From: Paraburkholderia eburnea
GTDB lineage: Bacteria; Pseudomonadota; Gammaproteobacteria; Burkholderiales; Burkholderiaceae
Reading direction: 5' to 3'
DNA: 64,000 nt
Assembly (NCBI RefSeq): GCF_002917095.1
Contig: NZ_PQGA01000001.1
Location: 496,001 to 560,000 of the forward strand
The notes beneath the pieces were generated by a model. It saw only the letters and a program-made list of their open reading frames with translations. It made no database searches and was not told where the DNA came from. The first letter of the stretch is position 1; each line of letters starts with the position of its first letter. Shown here one piece after another: positions 16,168 through 25,435 of this stretch. The position numbers and the translations under genes were made by a program.

Positions 16168-16782
16168 TTATTCGTTGCTGAATGGCTCGGGAGCTTGAGC
16201 CGCTTGAGCCAGTTGAGCCGCCTGACCACGATCATGCCGCCAGAGCACGTCGCTGCCGCCAGCCGCGCGGTTAAGCGCGCGCGCGAGCACGAACAGCAGA
16301 TCGGACAAGCGGTTCACATAACGGCGCGGCGTCTGCGCGAGCGGCGCGCTGTCATCCGGCACCGCACCCAGCGCGACGATGGCCCGCTCCGCGCGCCGGC
16401 AGACCGTGCGGCAGACATGGGCGAGCGCCGCCGCGCGCGAGCCGCCAGGCAGAATGAACTCCTTGAGCGGCGGCAGCGTGGCGTTGTAATCGTCGAGCCA
16501 GCCATCGAGCCGGGCGAGGTGTTCATCCGTGACGATGGTGTGGCCAGGCATGCAAAGCTCGCCGCCCAGATCGAACAGATCGTGCTGGATCGCGGTGAGC
16601 GCGGCGCGCACATCGTCGGGCAGCGTCTCGCAGAGCAGCACGCCGAGGTTCGAATTCAGTTCGTCGACGTCGCCGATTGCCGCGATGCGCGCCGTGTCCT
16701 TGCGCACGCGGCTGCCGTCACCGAGGCCGGTCGTGCCGTCGTCGCCGGTGCGCGTGGCGATCTTGCTCAGGCGATTGCCCAT
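16168..16782 (-). CDS. Cob(I)alamin adenosyltransferase, PduO/MMAB type
   Basis: The product has 204 residues, starting at ATG 16782 behind GGAGAG. It transfers the adenosyl group of ATP to cob(I)alamin, making coenzyme B12. The N-terminal ATP site TRTGDDGTTGLGDG, the central CRTVCRRAERAIVAL and the YVNRLSDLLFVLAR block identify the PduO (MMAB-like) family rather than the CobA/BtuR or EutT families. The last residues (QAAQLAQAAQAPEP) form a short Ala/Gln-rich tail. The gene lies 131 bp upstream of hmp on the same strand and is divergent from the FAD-dehydrogenase gene. No cobalamin riboswitch is visible in the 197-bp upstream gap. Confidence 0.92.
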   Translation of the reverse strand: MGNRLSKIATRTGDDGTTGLGDGSRVRKDTARIAAIGDVDELNSNLGVLLCETLPDDVRAALTAIQHDLFDLGGELCMPGHTIVTDEHLARLDGWLDDYNATLPPLKEFILPGGSRAAALAHVCRTVCRRAERAIVALGAVPDDSAPLAQTPRRYVNRLSDLLFVLARALNRAAGGSDVLWRHDRGQAAQLAQAAQAPEPFSNE

Positions 16783-16979
16783 GGTGTGTCTCTCCAGAAT
16801 CCAGAATCGTGGTCCAGCCCAAAACAGCCAGAAGCGCAATTGTCTCGCGTAAGAGCGCAGCATGGATCATGCAGTGCAGCAAATCAGCGGGCGCCTCCGG
16901 GCTGCCCCCGCCTCTCAGCCCAGAACGTTGAGCGTAGAATGAATCGCGCCAAAGATCATGTCCAACAAGGAGACCCCGC

Positions 16980-18404
16980 GTGAATCATCCCGCGCCGCCG
17001 GCCATTGCCAATCCCGCACGCCGCCCGTTCCCCGCCGATCTCCTCGACAGTCTGCGCAGCGCCTTCGGCGAGCGCGTCTCCACCTCCGAAGCCATGCGCG
17101 CCCATCATGGACGCGACGAATCGCGTTTCGATCCGCAACTGCCCGATGCCGTCGTCTACGCGCAGAACACCGCGGAAGTCCAGACCATCGTGAAACTGTG
17201 CGCCCAGCATGGCGTGCCGATCATCCCCTATGGCAACGGCTCCTCGCTCGAAGGCCATCTGCTGGCCGTGCAGGGCGGCGTCTCGATCGACCTTTCGCAG
17301 ATGAACCGGGTGCTCTCGATCAACGCGGAAGACCTGACCGTGACGGTCGAGCCGGGCATCTCGCGCAAGCAGCTCAACGAAGCACTGCGCGACACGGGCC
17401 TGTTCTTCCCGATCGATCCGGGTGCGGACGCGAGCATCGGCGGCATGTCGGCGACGCGCGCCTCGGGCACCAACGCCGTACGCTACGGCACGATGCGCGA
17501 GAACGTGCTGGGCCTGAGTGCCGTGCTCGCGGACGGGCGCGTCATCAAGACCGGCACGCGCGCGCGCAAGTCGTCGGCCGGCTACGACCTCACGCGGCTT
17601 TTCGTGGGCTCCGAGGGGACGCTGGGCATCATCACCGAAATCACGGTGCGGCTCTATCCGCAGCCGGAAGCGGTGTCGGCGGCGATCTGCGCGTTTCCTT
17701 CGATGGCCGAAGCCGTGCGCAGCGTGATCGAAACCATCCAGATCGGCGTGCCGATCGCGCGCGTGGAGTTCATCGACGCGCTCGCGGTGCGCGCGATCAA
17801 CAAGCATTCGAACCTGACGCTGCGCGAAAAGCACACGCTCTTTTTCGAGTTCCACGGCACCGAAGCGGGCGTCGCCGAACAGGCTCAGCTCGTACAGGAG
17901 ATCGCGGCACAAAACGGCGGCGAAGGCTTCGAATGGGCCACGCGTCCCGAGGACCGCAGCCGTTTGTGGAACGCGCGCCATAGCGCTTACTTCGCGATGC
18001 TGCAACTGCGGCCCGGCTGCCGCGCGGTGACAACCGATGTCTGCGTGCCGATCTCGCGGCTGGCCGAATGCGTCGTGGAAACCGAGGCCGATCTGAAGGC
18101 GTCGCCGCTGCCCTGCCCGATCGTCGGCCATGTGGGCGACGGCAATTTCCACGTAGCCATCCTGATCGATCCGGACAAGCCCGAGGAAATCGACGAAGCC
18201 GAGCGCCTGAATCACCGCATCGTGCAGCGCGCGATCCGCATGGACGGCACCTGCACGGGCGAGCACGGCGTGGGCCTGCACAAGATGGGCTTCCTCGTCG
18301 AGGAACACGGCGCGGACGCGATCGACACCATGCGCGCCATCAAGCACGCGCTCGATCCGCATAACCTCATGAACCCGGGCAAGATTTTCAGCTGGGCTGC
18401 CTGA
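16980..18404 (+). CDS. FAD-binding oxidoreductase (D-2-hydroxyacid / D-lactate dehydrogenase-like)
   Basis: The product has 474 residues. The start codon is GTG at 16980, seven bases after AAGGAG (16967-16972). The FAD_binding_4 (VAO-type) domain shows IIPYGNGSSLEGH and GTLGIITEITVRLYP. The C-terminal FAD-oxidase domain shows CPIVGHVGDGNFHVAI and GTCTGEHGVGLHKM. This arrangement fits membrane-associated D-lactate or D-2-hydroxyacid dehydrogenases that pass electrons to cytochromes or quinone. The gene sits 27 bp upstream of glcD, which it resembles, so the two probably arose by duplication and may share an operon. The substrate is not determined by sequence. A -10-like TAGAAT lies at 16935-16940. 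Confidence 0.88.
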   Translation: MNHPAPPAIANPARRPFPADLLDSLRSAFGERVSTSEAMRAHHGRDESRFDPQLPDAVVYAQNTAEVQTIVKLCAQHGVPIIPYGNGSSLEGHLLAVQGGVSIDLSQMNRVLSINAEDLTVTVEPGISRKQLNEALRDTGLFFPIDPGADASIGGMSATRASGTNAVRYGTMRENVLGLSAVLADGRVIKTGTRARKSSAGYDLTRLFVGSEGTLGIITEITVRLYPQPEAVSAAICAFPSMAEAVRSVIETIQIGVPIARVEFIDALAVRAINKHSNLTLREKHTLFFEFHGTEAGVAEQAQLVQEIAAQNGGEGFEWATRPEDRSRLWNARHSAYFAMLQLRPGCRAVTTDVCVPISRLAECVVETEADLKASPLPCPIVGHVGDGNFHVAILIDPDKPEEIDEAERLNHRIVQRAIRMDGTCTGEHGVGLHKMGFLVEEHGADAIDTMRAIKHALDPHNLMNPGKIFSWAA

Positions 18405-18431
18405 TCCGGGAACATCCAACGAGGAGGAGAC

Positions 18432-19982
18432 ATGAACGCACCGGACGCGAATCTGCCCGATCCAAAAACCGCAGCGAATAATGTGACGCCCAATGCGGCC
18501 CCCGAACTCACGCCCGAAGCCCTCGCGCAGCGTCAGCGCGAAGTCGTGCAGGCGCTGATGGCCGTGCTGCCCGCCCATTGCCTGCTGCATCGCGAGGAAG
18601 ACACGGTCGCCTACGAGTGCGACGGGCTGGCCGCGTATCGCCGCTTGCCGCTCGCGGTCGCGCTGCCGGAAACCGAATCGCAGGTGCAGCGCATCGTGCA
18701 GATCTGCCGGCGTCTGGACGTGCCAGTCGTGCCGCGCGGCGCGGGCACCGGCCTGTCGGGCGGCGCAATGCCGATCCGCCACGGCATCGTGCTTTCGCTG
18801 GCGCGCTTTCGGCGCATTCTCGAAGTCGATCCCTACGCGCGCACGGCTACCGTGCAGCCCGGTGTGCGCAACCTCGCCGTTTCCGAGGCGGCCGCACCCT
18901 ATGGGCTCTACTACGCGCCCGATCCTTCCTCGCAGATCGCCTGCACGATCGGCGGCAACGTGTCCGAAAACTCGGGCGGCGTGCACTGCCTCAAATACGG
19001 CCTCACCGTGCATAACGTGCTGCGCGTGCGCGCAGTGACCATGGACGGCGAGATCGTCGAATTCGGCTCGCTCGCGCCCGATGCGCCCGGCCTCGACCTG
19101 CTCGCCGTGATGATCGGCAGCGAAGGCATGTTCGCGATCGTCACCGAGGTCACCGTCAAGCTGATTCCGCGCCCGCAGACCGCGCAGGTCATCATGGCGA
19201 GCTTCGACGACGTCGTGAAAGGCGGCGACGCGGTGGCGGGCATCATCGCCTCGGGCATCATTCCGGCGGGCCTCGAAATGATGGACAAGCCGGCCACCCG
19301 CGCGGTCGAGGAGTTCGTCAACGCGGGCTACGACCTCGATGCCGCCGCGATCCTGCTGTGCGAAGCCGACGGCACGCCCGAGGAAGTCGCCGACGAAATC
19401 GCCCGCACGACCGCCGTGCTGCGCGAGCACGGCGCGACGCGCATCCAGATCTCGCGCACCGAGGAAGAACGCCTGCGCTTCTGGTCCGGGCGCAAGAACG
19501 CGTTTCCGGCCGCGGGCCGCATTTCGCCCGACTATTACTGCATGGACGGCACGGTGCCGCGCCGCGCGATCGGGCCGCTGCTCGCGCGCATCCACGAGAT
19601 GGAGCAGCAGTACCGGCTGCGCTGCATCAACGTGTTCCACGCGGGCGACGGCAACATGCATCCGCTGATTCTCTTCAACGGCAGCGACGCCGACGAATGG
19701 CACCGCGCCGAGGCGTTCGGCTCGGACATTCTCGAAACCTGCGTCGAACTGGGCGGCACGGTCACGGGCGAACATGGCGTAGGCATCGAAAAGATCAATT
19801 CGATGTGCGTACAGTTCTCGCCCGAGGAGCGTGACGCGTTCCATGCCGTGAAACACGCCTTCGACCCGGCCAGGCTGCTCAATCCCGACAAGGGCATTCC
19901 CACCCGTGCGCGCTGTGCCGAGTACGGCCGCATGCACGTGCGCGGCAACCTGCTGCCGCATCCCGAGCTGCCGCGCTTCTGA
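18432..19982 (+). CDS. glcD: Glycolate oxidase, FAD subunit GlcD
   Basis: The product has 516 residues (E. coli GlcD has 499). With GlcE and GlcF it oxidises glycolate to glyoxylate at the inner membrane, feeding electrons to the respiratory chain. The FAD-binding domain carries VPRGAGTGLSGGAMP, SEGMFAIVTEVTVKLIP and the conserved CTIGGNVSENSGG. The C-terminal domain shows NVFHAGDGNMHPLI and GTVTGEHGVGIEKI. ATG 18432 has GAGGAGGAG immediately upstream. The 207-bp gap to glcE contains a separate promoter. A 13-bp tandem duplication built on GATCGGCGCTTCT lies at the 3' end, around 19976-20005. Confidence 0.94.
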   Translation: MNAPDANLPDPKTAANNVTPNAAPELTPEALAQRQREVVQALMAVLPAHCLLHREEDTVAYECDGLAAYRRLPLAVALPETESQVQRIVQICRRLDVPVVPRGAGTGLSGGAMPIRHGIVLSLARFRRILEVDPYARTATVQPGVRNLAVSEAAAPYGLYYAPDPSSQIACTIGGNVSENSGGVHCLKYGLTVHNVLRVRAVTMDGEIVEFGSLAPDAPGLDLLAVMIGSEGMFAIVTEVTVKLIPRPQTAQVIMASFDDVVKGGDAVAGIIASGIIPAGLEMMDKPATRAVEEFVNAGYDLDAAAILLCEADGTPEEVADEIARTTAVLREHGATRIQISRTEEERLRFWSGRKNAFPAAGRISPDYYCMDGTVPRRAIGPLLARIHEMEQQYRLRCINVFHAGDGNMHPLILFNGSDADEWHRAEAFGSDILETCVELGGTVTGEHGVGIEKINSMCVQFSPEERDAFHAVKHAFDPARLLNPDKGIPTRARCAEYGRMHVRGNLLPHPELPRF

Positions 19983-20122
19983 TCGGCGCTTCTGATCGAC
20001 GCTTCTGTTCTGCCCCCCATCGCGCCGCGCGTTGCGTTTTGCATAACGCGCGGTGTGACGCGTCGCCTGACACGGCGCACCGCCCGCTTGCGGCGCGCGC
20101 CGCCATGCGGGCCTGCCCCGGG

Positions 20123-20150
20123 TTGTCAGGAAGGGGCGCGTCAGTACAAT
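20123..20150 (+). promoter_or_regulatory. Sigma70-type promoter upstream of glcE
   Basis: TTGTCA (20123-20128) and TACAAT (20145-20150) are separated by 16 bp, each matching five of six consensus bases. It lies 40 bp before the glcE start. It would allow glcEF to be expressed separately from the upstream FAD-dehydrogenase and glcD genes. Confidence 0.65.
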
Positions 20151-20189
20151 CGGACGAACGACAACGACAACCGCGTTAAGAAGCGCGCC

Positions 20190-21296
20190 ATGGGAAGCAT
20201 GGAAATCATGCAAGAGGACGACATCGTCGCGGCCTGGTCCGAGCGCATCCGCGCCGCAAGCGCCGACGGCAAGCCATTGCGCATACGTGGCGGCGGCACC
20301 AAGGACTGGTACGGCCAGACGCTCGAAGGCGAGGTGCTCGATACGCGCGCGCATCGGGGCATCATCGCTTACGACCCGGCCGAACTGGTAATCACGGCGC
20401 GCGCCGGCACGCCGCTTCTCGAAATCGAACATGCGCTCGCCACGCACGGCCAGATGCTGGCGTTCGAGCCGCCCCACTTCGGCCCGCAGGCCACCTTCGG
20501 CGGCTGCATCGCGGCGGGCCTCGCCGGACCGCGCCGCGCGAGCGCGGGCGCCGCGCGCGACTTCGTGCTGGGCGCCGTCATCATGAACGGGCACGGCGCG
20601 GTGCTGCACTTCGGCGGCCAGGTCGTGAAGAACGTCGCGGGCTACGACGTTTCGCGCCTGCTGGCCGGTTCGCTCGGCACACTCGGGCTGATTCTGGAGC
20701 TGTCCGTGAAAGTCCTGCCGGTGCCGCAGGCGGAAACCACGCTGCGCTTCGACATGAACGGCACCGACGCCGTGCGCAAGCTCAACGAATGGGGCGGCCG
20801 CCCGCTGCCGATCACGGCCAGCGCCTGGCGCAACGGCACGCTCGCCGTGCGCCTCGCGGGCGCCGAGGCAGGCGTGAAAGCCGCGCGCACGTCGCTGGGC
20901 GGCGAAGTCGTCGATGCGGTGGAAGCCGAGCGTTTCTGGGCCGGTCTGCGCGAACAGAGCGATCCGTTTTTTGCCTCGATCGCGCCCGATGCCGCGCTCT
21001 GGCGCCTCGCACTGCCCTCGATCGCCGAGCCGCTGCAACTGCCCGGCGCGCAGTTGATGGAATGGGGCGGCGCGCAGCGCTGGTGGATCACCGAAACCGA
21101 TGCGCAGACCGTGCGCATCACCGCCAAGCAGGCCGGCGGCCACGCCACCCTGTTCCGCACCGGCCGCGCCTACGACCGCAGCGCGGGCGTGTTCACGCCG
21201 CTGCCCGCACCGCTCATGAAGATCCATCGCGGCCTGAAAGCCGCGTTCGACCCGGCCCGCATCTTCAATCGCGGCCGCCTGTATTCCGACTTCTGA
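20190..21296 (+). CDS. glcE: Glycolate oxidase, FAD-binding subunit GlcE
   Basis: The product has 368 residues from ATG 20190 (E. coli GlcE has 350). Alternative in-frame ATGs at 20199 and 20208 are equally possible because none has a strong Shine-Dalgarno. GlcE is a shortened relative of GlcD. It keeps the FAD-binding half (PLRIRGGGTKDWYG, FGGCIAAGLAGPRRAS, SLGTLGLILELSVKVLP) and ends with a short FDPARIFNRGRLY motif. It works with GlcD and GlcF. glcF follows 18 bp downstream, so the two are co-transcribed. Confidence 0.93.
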   Translation: MGSMEIMQEDDIVAAWSERIRAASADGKPLRIRGGGTKDWYGQTLEGEVLDTRAHRGIIAYDPAELVITARAGTPLLEIEHALATHGQMLAFEPPHFGPQATFGGCIAAGLAGPRRASAGAARDFVLGAVIMNGHGAVLHFGGQVVKNVAGYDVSRLLAGSLGTLGLILELSVKVLPVPQAETTLRFDMNGTDAVRKLNEWGGRPLPITASAWRNGTLAVRLAGAEAGVKAARTSLGGEVVDAVEAERFWAGLREQSDPFFASIAPDAALWRLALPSIAEPLQLPGAQLMEWGGAQRWWITETDAQTVRITAKQAGGHATLFRTGRAYDRSAGVFTPLPAPLMKIHRGLKAAFDPARIFNRGRLYSDF

Positions 21297-21314
21297 CCAG
21301 ACCTTCACGCGGCG

Positions 21315-22544
21315 ATGCAGACGAACCTCGCGGACTTCATTCGCAACACTCCCGACGGCGACGAAGCCGACGCGATCCTGCGCAAGTGCGTGCATTGCGG
21401 CTTTTGCACCGCGACCTGCCCGACCTATCAGTTGCTCGGCGACGAACTCGACGGCCCGCGCGGGCGCATCTATCTGATGAAACAGATGGTGGAAGGCGCG
21501 CCCGTGACGAAGAGCACGCTCACGCATCTGGACCGCTGCCTCACCTGCCGCAGTTGCGAGACCACCTGCCCGTCCGGCGTGCAATATGGGCGGCTCGTGG
21601 AAATCGGTCGCAAACATGCCGAGCAAATGGTGCCGCGCCCGCTGCGCCAGCGCCTGATCCGCCGCTTCCTGGCGGGCTTCCTGCCGCGCCGCATGCTGTT
21701 CTCGCCCGCCATGCGCGTGGCACAGCAGATGCGCGTGCTGCTGCCGCGCCGCCTGCGCGACAAGGTGCCGGTGCGCCAACGTCCGCTCGCGTGGCCGACC
21801 GCGAAGCACGCACGCAAGATGCTGATGCTCGCGGGCTGCGTGCAGCCTTCGATGATGCCGAATATCAACACGGCCACGGCGCGCGTGCTCGACGCGCTCG
21901 GCATCGAAACCCTTGTCGCGCCGCAGGCGGGCTGCTGCGGCGCGATCCGGCTGCACATGGGCTATGCCGACGACGCGCTCGACGACGTGCGCGCCAATAT
22001 CGACGCCTGGTGGCCCTATGTCGAGCAAGGCGCCGAAGCGATCGTGATGAACGCCTCGGGCTGCGGCGCGACGGTCAAGGAATACGCGCACCTTCTGCGC
22101 AACGACCCGGCCTATGCGAGCAAGGCGCAGCGCATCGCGAGCCTTACGCGCGATCTCAGCGAGATCCTGCCCGCCTTCGAGGAGCGGTTGATCGCCGCCA
22201 CGCGTCGACGCGGCATCCACACGGTTGCGTATCACCCGCCCTGCACGTTGCAGCACGGCCAGCAATTGCGCGGCGGCGTGGAAAAGGTACTGGGCGCACT
22301 GGGTCTGGACGTGCGCCTGCCCGCTGACAGCCACTTGTGCTGCGGCTCCGCCGGCACCTATTCGATCACGCAGCCGCGCCTGTCCTACACGCTGCGCAAC
22401 CAGAAGGTGGAGCGGCTCAAGGCGCTGGAACCGCAACTGATCGTGTCGGCGAATATCGGCTGCATCGCGCATCTGCAAAGCGGCACGAAGATTCCGGTCA
22501 CGCACTGGATCGAACTGGTGGAGCATATGCTGGCGGCGAATTGA
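21315..22544 (+). CDS. glcF: Glycolate oxidase, iron-sulfur subunit GlcF
   Basis: The product has 409 residues (E. coli GlcF has 407). Two ferredoxin-like 4Fe-4S motifs lie in the first 100 residues, CVHCGFCTATCP and CLTCRSCETTCP. Two CCG (heterodisulfide-reductase type) domains follow, marked by AGCCGAIRLHMGY and HLCCGSAGTYS. It carries electrons from the flavin subunits to the quinone pool at the membrane. The Shine-Dalgarno is weak, and translation is probably coupled to glcE. No terminator is apparent in the 218 bp before yggS. Confidence 0.95.
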   Translation: MQTNLADFIRNTPDGDEADAILRKCVHCGFCTATCPTYQLLGDELDGPRGRIYLMKQMVEGAPVTKSTLTHLDRCLTCRSCETTCPSGVQYGRLVEIGRKHAEQMVPRPLRQRLIRRFLAGFLPRRMLFSPAMRVAQQMRVLLPRRLRDKVPVRQRPLAWPTAKHARKMLMLAGCVQPSMMPNINTATARVLDALGIETLVAPQAGCCGAIRLHMGYADDALDDVRANIDAWWPYVEQGAEAIVMNASGCGATVKEYAHLLRNDPAYASKAQRIASLTRDLSEILPAFEERLIAATRRRGIHTVAYHPPCTLQHGQQLRGGVEKVLGALGLDVRLPADSHLCCGSAGTYSITQPRLSYTLRNQKVERLKALEPQLIVSANIGCIAHLQSGTKIPVTHWIELVEHMLAAN

Positions 22545-22681
22545 CGAGAGAAGGAATCCGGCTGGGCGGCAGCTCCGCCACTCGCCGGTAATATCCAGAG
22601 CTTGACGAATCGCCGCGCGCGCCGGTAGTCGGCCATTCGGCCTATGCCTTTTGGCCGATGCCTTGCGCCTCACGCAGTCCG

Positions 22682-22687
22682 TATAAT
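22682..22687 (+). promoter_or_regulatory. -10 box TATAAT upstream of yggS
   Basis: This is a perfect -10 hexamer 75 bp before the yggS start. No good -35 is found at 16-18 bp (TGCCTT is the best), so an activator or an extended element may be needed. It would drive the yggS-proC pair. Confidence 0.5.
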
Positions 22688-22762
22688 TGGCCTCGTTCGT
22701 TTTCAGTGCGCCTAACCCAGAGCGCGGCCGCGGGCAGCGCAGCGCGGCCGGCCGGAATTCCC

Positions 22763-23461
22763 ATGACCGATCTCGCCCAACACCTCGAAGCCGTTCGTCA
22801 ACGCATTGCCGCCGCCGCCCGCAATGCGGATCGCGCGCCGGAATCCGTCGCGCTCCTCGCGGTGTCGAAAACCTTCCCGGCCGACGATGTGCGCGCCGCG
22901 CACGCGGCGGGCCAGCGCGCATTCGGCGAGAACTACGTGCAGGAAGCCGTGGACAAGATCGAGACGCTCGCCGATCTGCGCGCGAGCCTCGAATGGCATT
23001 TCATCGGGCCACTGCAGTCGAACAAGACGCGCCCCGTGGCGGAGCGTTTCGACTGGGTGCATTCGGTCGACCGCCTGAAGATCGCGCAACGCCTGTCCGA
23101 ACAGCGCCCGGCGGACAGGGCGCCGCTCAACGTCTGCCTGCAGGTCAACGTAAGCGGCGAAGACTCGAAGAGCGGCGTCGCGCCCGAGGAAGCCGCGCAG
23201 ATCGCTCACGCCATTGCCGCGCTCCCCAACCTGCGCCTGCGCGGGCTGATGTCGATTCCCGAACCTGCGCCCACGCTCGACGCGCAACGCGCGCCGCATC
23301 GCCGCCTGCGCGAGCTGTTCGACGCGCTGCGCGCCGACGGCCTCGCGCTCGACACGCTCTCGATGGGCATGTCGGCGGATCTCGAAGCCGCCGTGCTCGA
23401 AGGCGCCACCATCGTGCGCGTCGGCACCGCGATCTTCGGCGCACGCGATTACTCTCACTGA
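22763..23461 (+). CDS. yggS: Pyridoxal-phosphate homeostasis protein YggS
   Basis: The product has 232 residues from ATG 22763 (E. coli YggS has 234). It is a single-domain PLP-binding TIM barrel that buffers free PLP and affects amino-acid pools; no catalytic activity is established for the family. The PLP lysine is K36 in LLAVSKTFP. FGENYVQEAVDKI, EWHFIGPLQSNKTRP and LSMGMSADLEAAV are further hallmarks. An in-frame upstream start exists at 22658, but it overlaps the promoter. proC follows 22 bp downstream, the classic yggS-proC association. Confidence 0.95.
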   Translation: MTDLAQHLEAVRQRIAAAARNADRAPESVALLAVSKTFPADDVRAAHAAGQRAFGENYVQEAVDKIETLADLRASLEWHFIGPLQSNKTRPVAERFDWVHSVDRLKIAQRLSEQRPADRAPLNVCLQVNVSGEDSKSGVAPEEAAQIAHAIAALPNLRLRGLMSIPEPAPTLDAQRAPHRRLRELFDALRADGLALDTLSMGMSADLEAAVLEGATIVRVGTAIFGARDYSH

Positions 23462-23483
23462 TTCACTGACGCACTCCATCACC

Positions 23484-24299
23484 ATGAAAATTGCCTTCAT
23501 CGGCGGCGGCAACATGGCCGCCGCACTCATCGGCGGCCTTATCCGCAAGGGCGTTCCGGCCGCGAATCTCTATGCGATCGACCCGAACGAGGACGCCCGC
23601 AAGCGCACCGCCGACCAGTTCGGCGTGCAAACGGGCGTGGCCGCGGACAACGCGCTCGCGGCCTATGACGCGATCCTGATCGCCGTCAAACCGCAGATCG
23701 CCAAAGCCGTCGCGCAAGGCCTCGCCCCGCACCTGGGCGCGCATCAGGTGGTGATCAGCATCATGGCCGGCATCCGTATCGACGACCTGTCGCGCTGGCT
23801 CGGCGGCCACGCGCGCGTCGTGCGCACGATGCCCAACACGCCTGCGCTGATCGGCATGGGCGCAACGGGCCTGGTCGCGAGCAGCGGCGTGGATGCGGCG
23901 GGCCGCGAACTCGCGTCGAACGTGCTGGGCGCGGTCGGCCAGACGGTGTGGTTCGACGATGAAGGCAAGATCGACGCGGTCACCGCGATCTCGGGCAGCG
24001 GCCCGGCCTACGTGTTCTATTTCATCGAAGCGCTCGAAGAAGCCGCGCGCCAGCTCGGCATGGACGAGCAGCAGGGCCGCGCGCTCGCCATCGCCACCTT
24101 CACGGGCGCAGCGCAACTGGCGTTGAATTCGGACGAGCCGCCCGCGGTGCTGCGCGAGCGCGTGACGTCCAAGGGTGGCACGACGGCGGCGGCGCTCGCC
24201 TCGTTCGACGCTTCGGGCATCAAGGACGCGATCGTGCGCGGCGCGCTCGCAGCCGATGCGCGCGCGAAGGAAATGGGCAAGGAGTTCGGCGCGCAGTAA
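23484..24299 (+). CDS. proC: Pyrroline-5-carboxylate reductase
   Basis: The product has 271 residues. It catalyses the last step of proline synthesis, reducing pyrroline-5-carboxylate with NAD(P)H. The N-terminal Rossmann motif IGGGNMAAALIGGL is present. So are the substrate-site blocks MPNTPALIGMGATGL, ISGSGPAYVFYFIEAL and VTSKGGTTAAALASF. The gene lies 22 bp after yggS and is followed by a strong intrinsic terminator that separates it from convergent ubiA. Confidence 0.97.
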   Translation: MKIAFIGGGNMAAALIGGLIRKGVPAANLYAIDPNEDARKRTADQFGVQTGVAADNALAAYDAILIAVKPQIAKAVAQGLAPHLGAHQVVISIMAGIRIDDLSRWLGGHARVVRTMPNTPALIGMGATGLVASSGVDAAGRELASNVLGAVGQTVWFDDEGKIDAVTAISGSGPAYVFYFIEALEEAARQLGMDEQQGRALAIATFTGAAQLALNSDEPPAVLRERVTSKGGTTAAALASFDASGIKDAIVRGALAADARAKEMGKEFGAQ

Positions 24300-24318
24300 G
24301 TCAGCGCTGTGTGCATGA

Positions 24319-24355
24319 AAAAAGCGCCGGGTTGATCGAAACCGGCGCTTTTTTT
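24319..24355. terminator. Bidirectional intrinsic terminator, proC / ubiA
   Basis: Arms 24319-24330 and 24342-24353 are fully complementary (AAAAAGCGCCGG and its complement), followed by a T-run. The A-run on the left serves the minus-strand ubiA transcript. Confidence 0.92.
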
Positions 24356-24383
24356 ACGTCTGCTGCCAATGCAAGGGCCTGGC

Positions 24384-25247
24384 TTACATGCCCGCCACCA
24401 CGTAATGCGCGGCGATACCGACGAAGAGCGCGCCGCCCAGCCAGTTGTTGTGGCGGAACGCGGCGAAGCACGACATGCGCTCGCGGTTTTTGATGAGCGT
24501 GTAGTGATAGATCGCGCAGCCCACGGCCGCCGCCCAGCCAAGCCAATAAAGCAGGCCGAATTGCTGCGTGACGCCCACCCACACGTAGATGCCGAGCGTG
24601 AACGCATAGCAGAGCATGATCGCGAGCACGTCGAAGCGGCCAAACGTGAGCGCCGAAGTGCGGATGCCGATCTTGATGTCGTCGTCGCGATCGACCATCG
24701 CGTATTCGGTGTCGTAGGCCACCGACCAGAACACGTTCGCGATCAGCATGATCCACGCGAGCATCGGCACCTGATCCTGAATGGCCGCGAACGCCATCGG
24801 AATGCCGAAGCCGAACGCGATGCCCAGATACGCCTGCGGAATCGCGAAAAAGCGCTTGGTGAACGGATACGACGCCGCCACGAACAGCGCCACCACCGAC
24901 AACTGCTTCGTGAGCGCGTTCAGCGGCAGGATCAGCAGGAACGACACGATGGCGAGGCCCGCGGCAATCGCCACCGCTTCCCAGGCGCGGATACGGCCCG
25001 AGGTGATGGGCCGTTCGGCCGTGCGCTTGACGTGGCGGTCGAAATCGCGGTCCGCGTAATCGTTGATCGCGCAGCCCGCCGAGCGCATCAGCACCGTGCC
25101 CAGCGTAAAGATCACCAGCAGGGAAAACGACGGATGGCCGTTCGAGGCGATCCACAGCGCGTTGAGCGTCGGCCACAGCAGCAGCAGGCTGCCGATCGGC
25201 TTGTCCATGCGGACGAGCCGCAGATAGAGCGGAAGTCGGGCGAACAT
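24384..25247 (-). CDS. ubiA: 4-hydroxybenzoate octaprenyltransferase
   Basis: The product has 287 residues (E. coli UbiA has 290). It is an integral inner-membrane enzyme with about eight to nine helices that joins the polyprenyl tail to 4-hydroxybenzoate in ubiquinone synthesis. Both Asp-rich metal-diphosphate motifs are present: NDYADRDFD at residues 62-70 and [12 protein letters not shown] near 190. The ATG at 25247 opens [19 protein letters not shown], which matches the family start. The gene has no close operon partner. dps lies upstream on the same strand behind a terminator. Confidence 0.96.
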   Translation of the reverse strand: MFARLPLYLRLVRMDKPIGSLLLLWPTLNALWIASNGHPSFSLLVIFTLGTVLMRSAGCAINDYADRDFDRHVKRTAERPITSGRIRAWEAVAIAAGLAIVSFLLILPLNALTKQLSVVALFVAASYPFTKRFFAIPQAYLGIAFGFGIPMAFAAIQDQVPMLAWIMLIANVFWSVAYDTEYAMVDRDDDIKIGIRTSALTFGRFDVLAIMLCYAFTLGIYVWVGVTQQFGLLYWLGWAAAVGCAIYHYTLIKNRERMSCFAAFRHNNWLGGALFVGIAAHYVVAGM

Positions 25248-25368
25248 GTTCGGGGCGATAAGGCAGAAAAGACGGCAAGGACGATGGCGCTATTGTAGGC
25301 CACGCGTGCCGCAGGCCGCCGCCAGCCTCACCCGGGCGCCGCGCGGAAATCGGGCGCAATCGAAAGCA

Positions 25369-25399
25369 AAAAGCCCGCTGGGCCAGCCAGCGGGCTTTT
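25369..25399 (-). terminator. Intrinsic terminator of dps
   Basis: Arms 25369-25381 and 25387-25399 (AAAAGCCCGCTGG and its complement) flank a 5-nt loop, located 37 bp past the dps stop on the minus strand. The A-run gives the U-tract. Confidence 0.9.
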
Positions 25400-25435
25400 C
25401 ATTTCGGCACGACTCAAGCAGCGCTCAGGCGACGC

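Noticed and set aside
16783..16979. Cobalamin riboswitch upstream of the adenosyltransferase
   Set aside because: The 197-bp gap lacks the B12-box and the expected stem arrangement.
16956..22922. A very long open frame (nearly 2000 codons) on the minus strand
   Set aside because: It is antisense to four well-identified genes (FAD-dehydrogenase, glcD, glcE, glcF) and has the Arg/His/Ala-rich composition typical of shadow frames in high-GC DNA.
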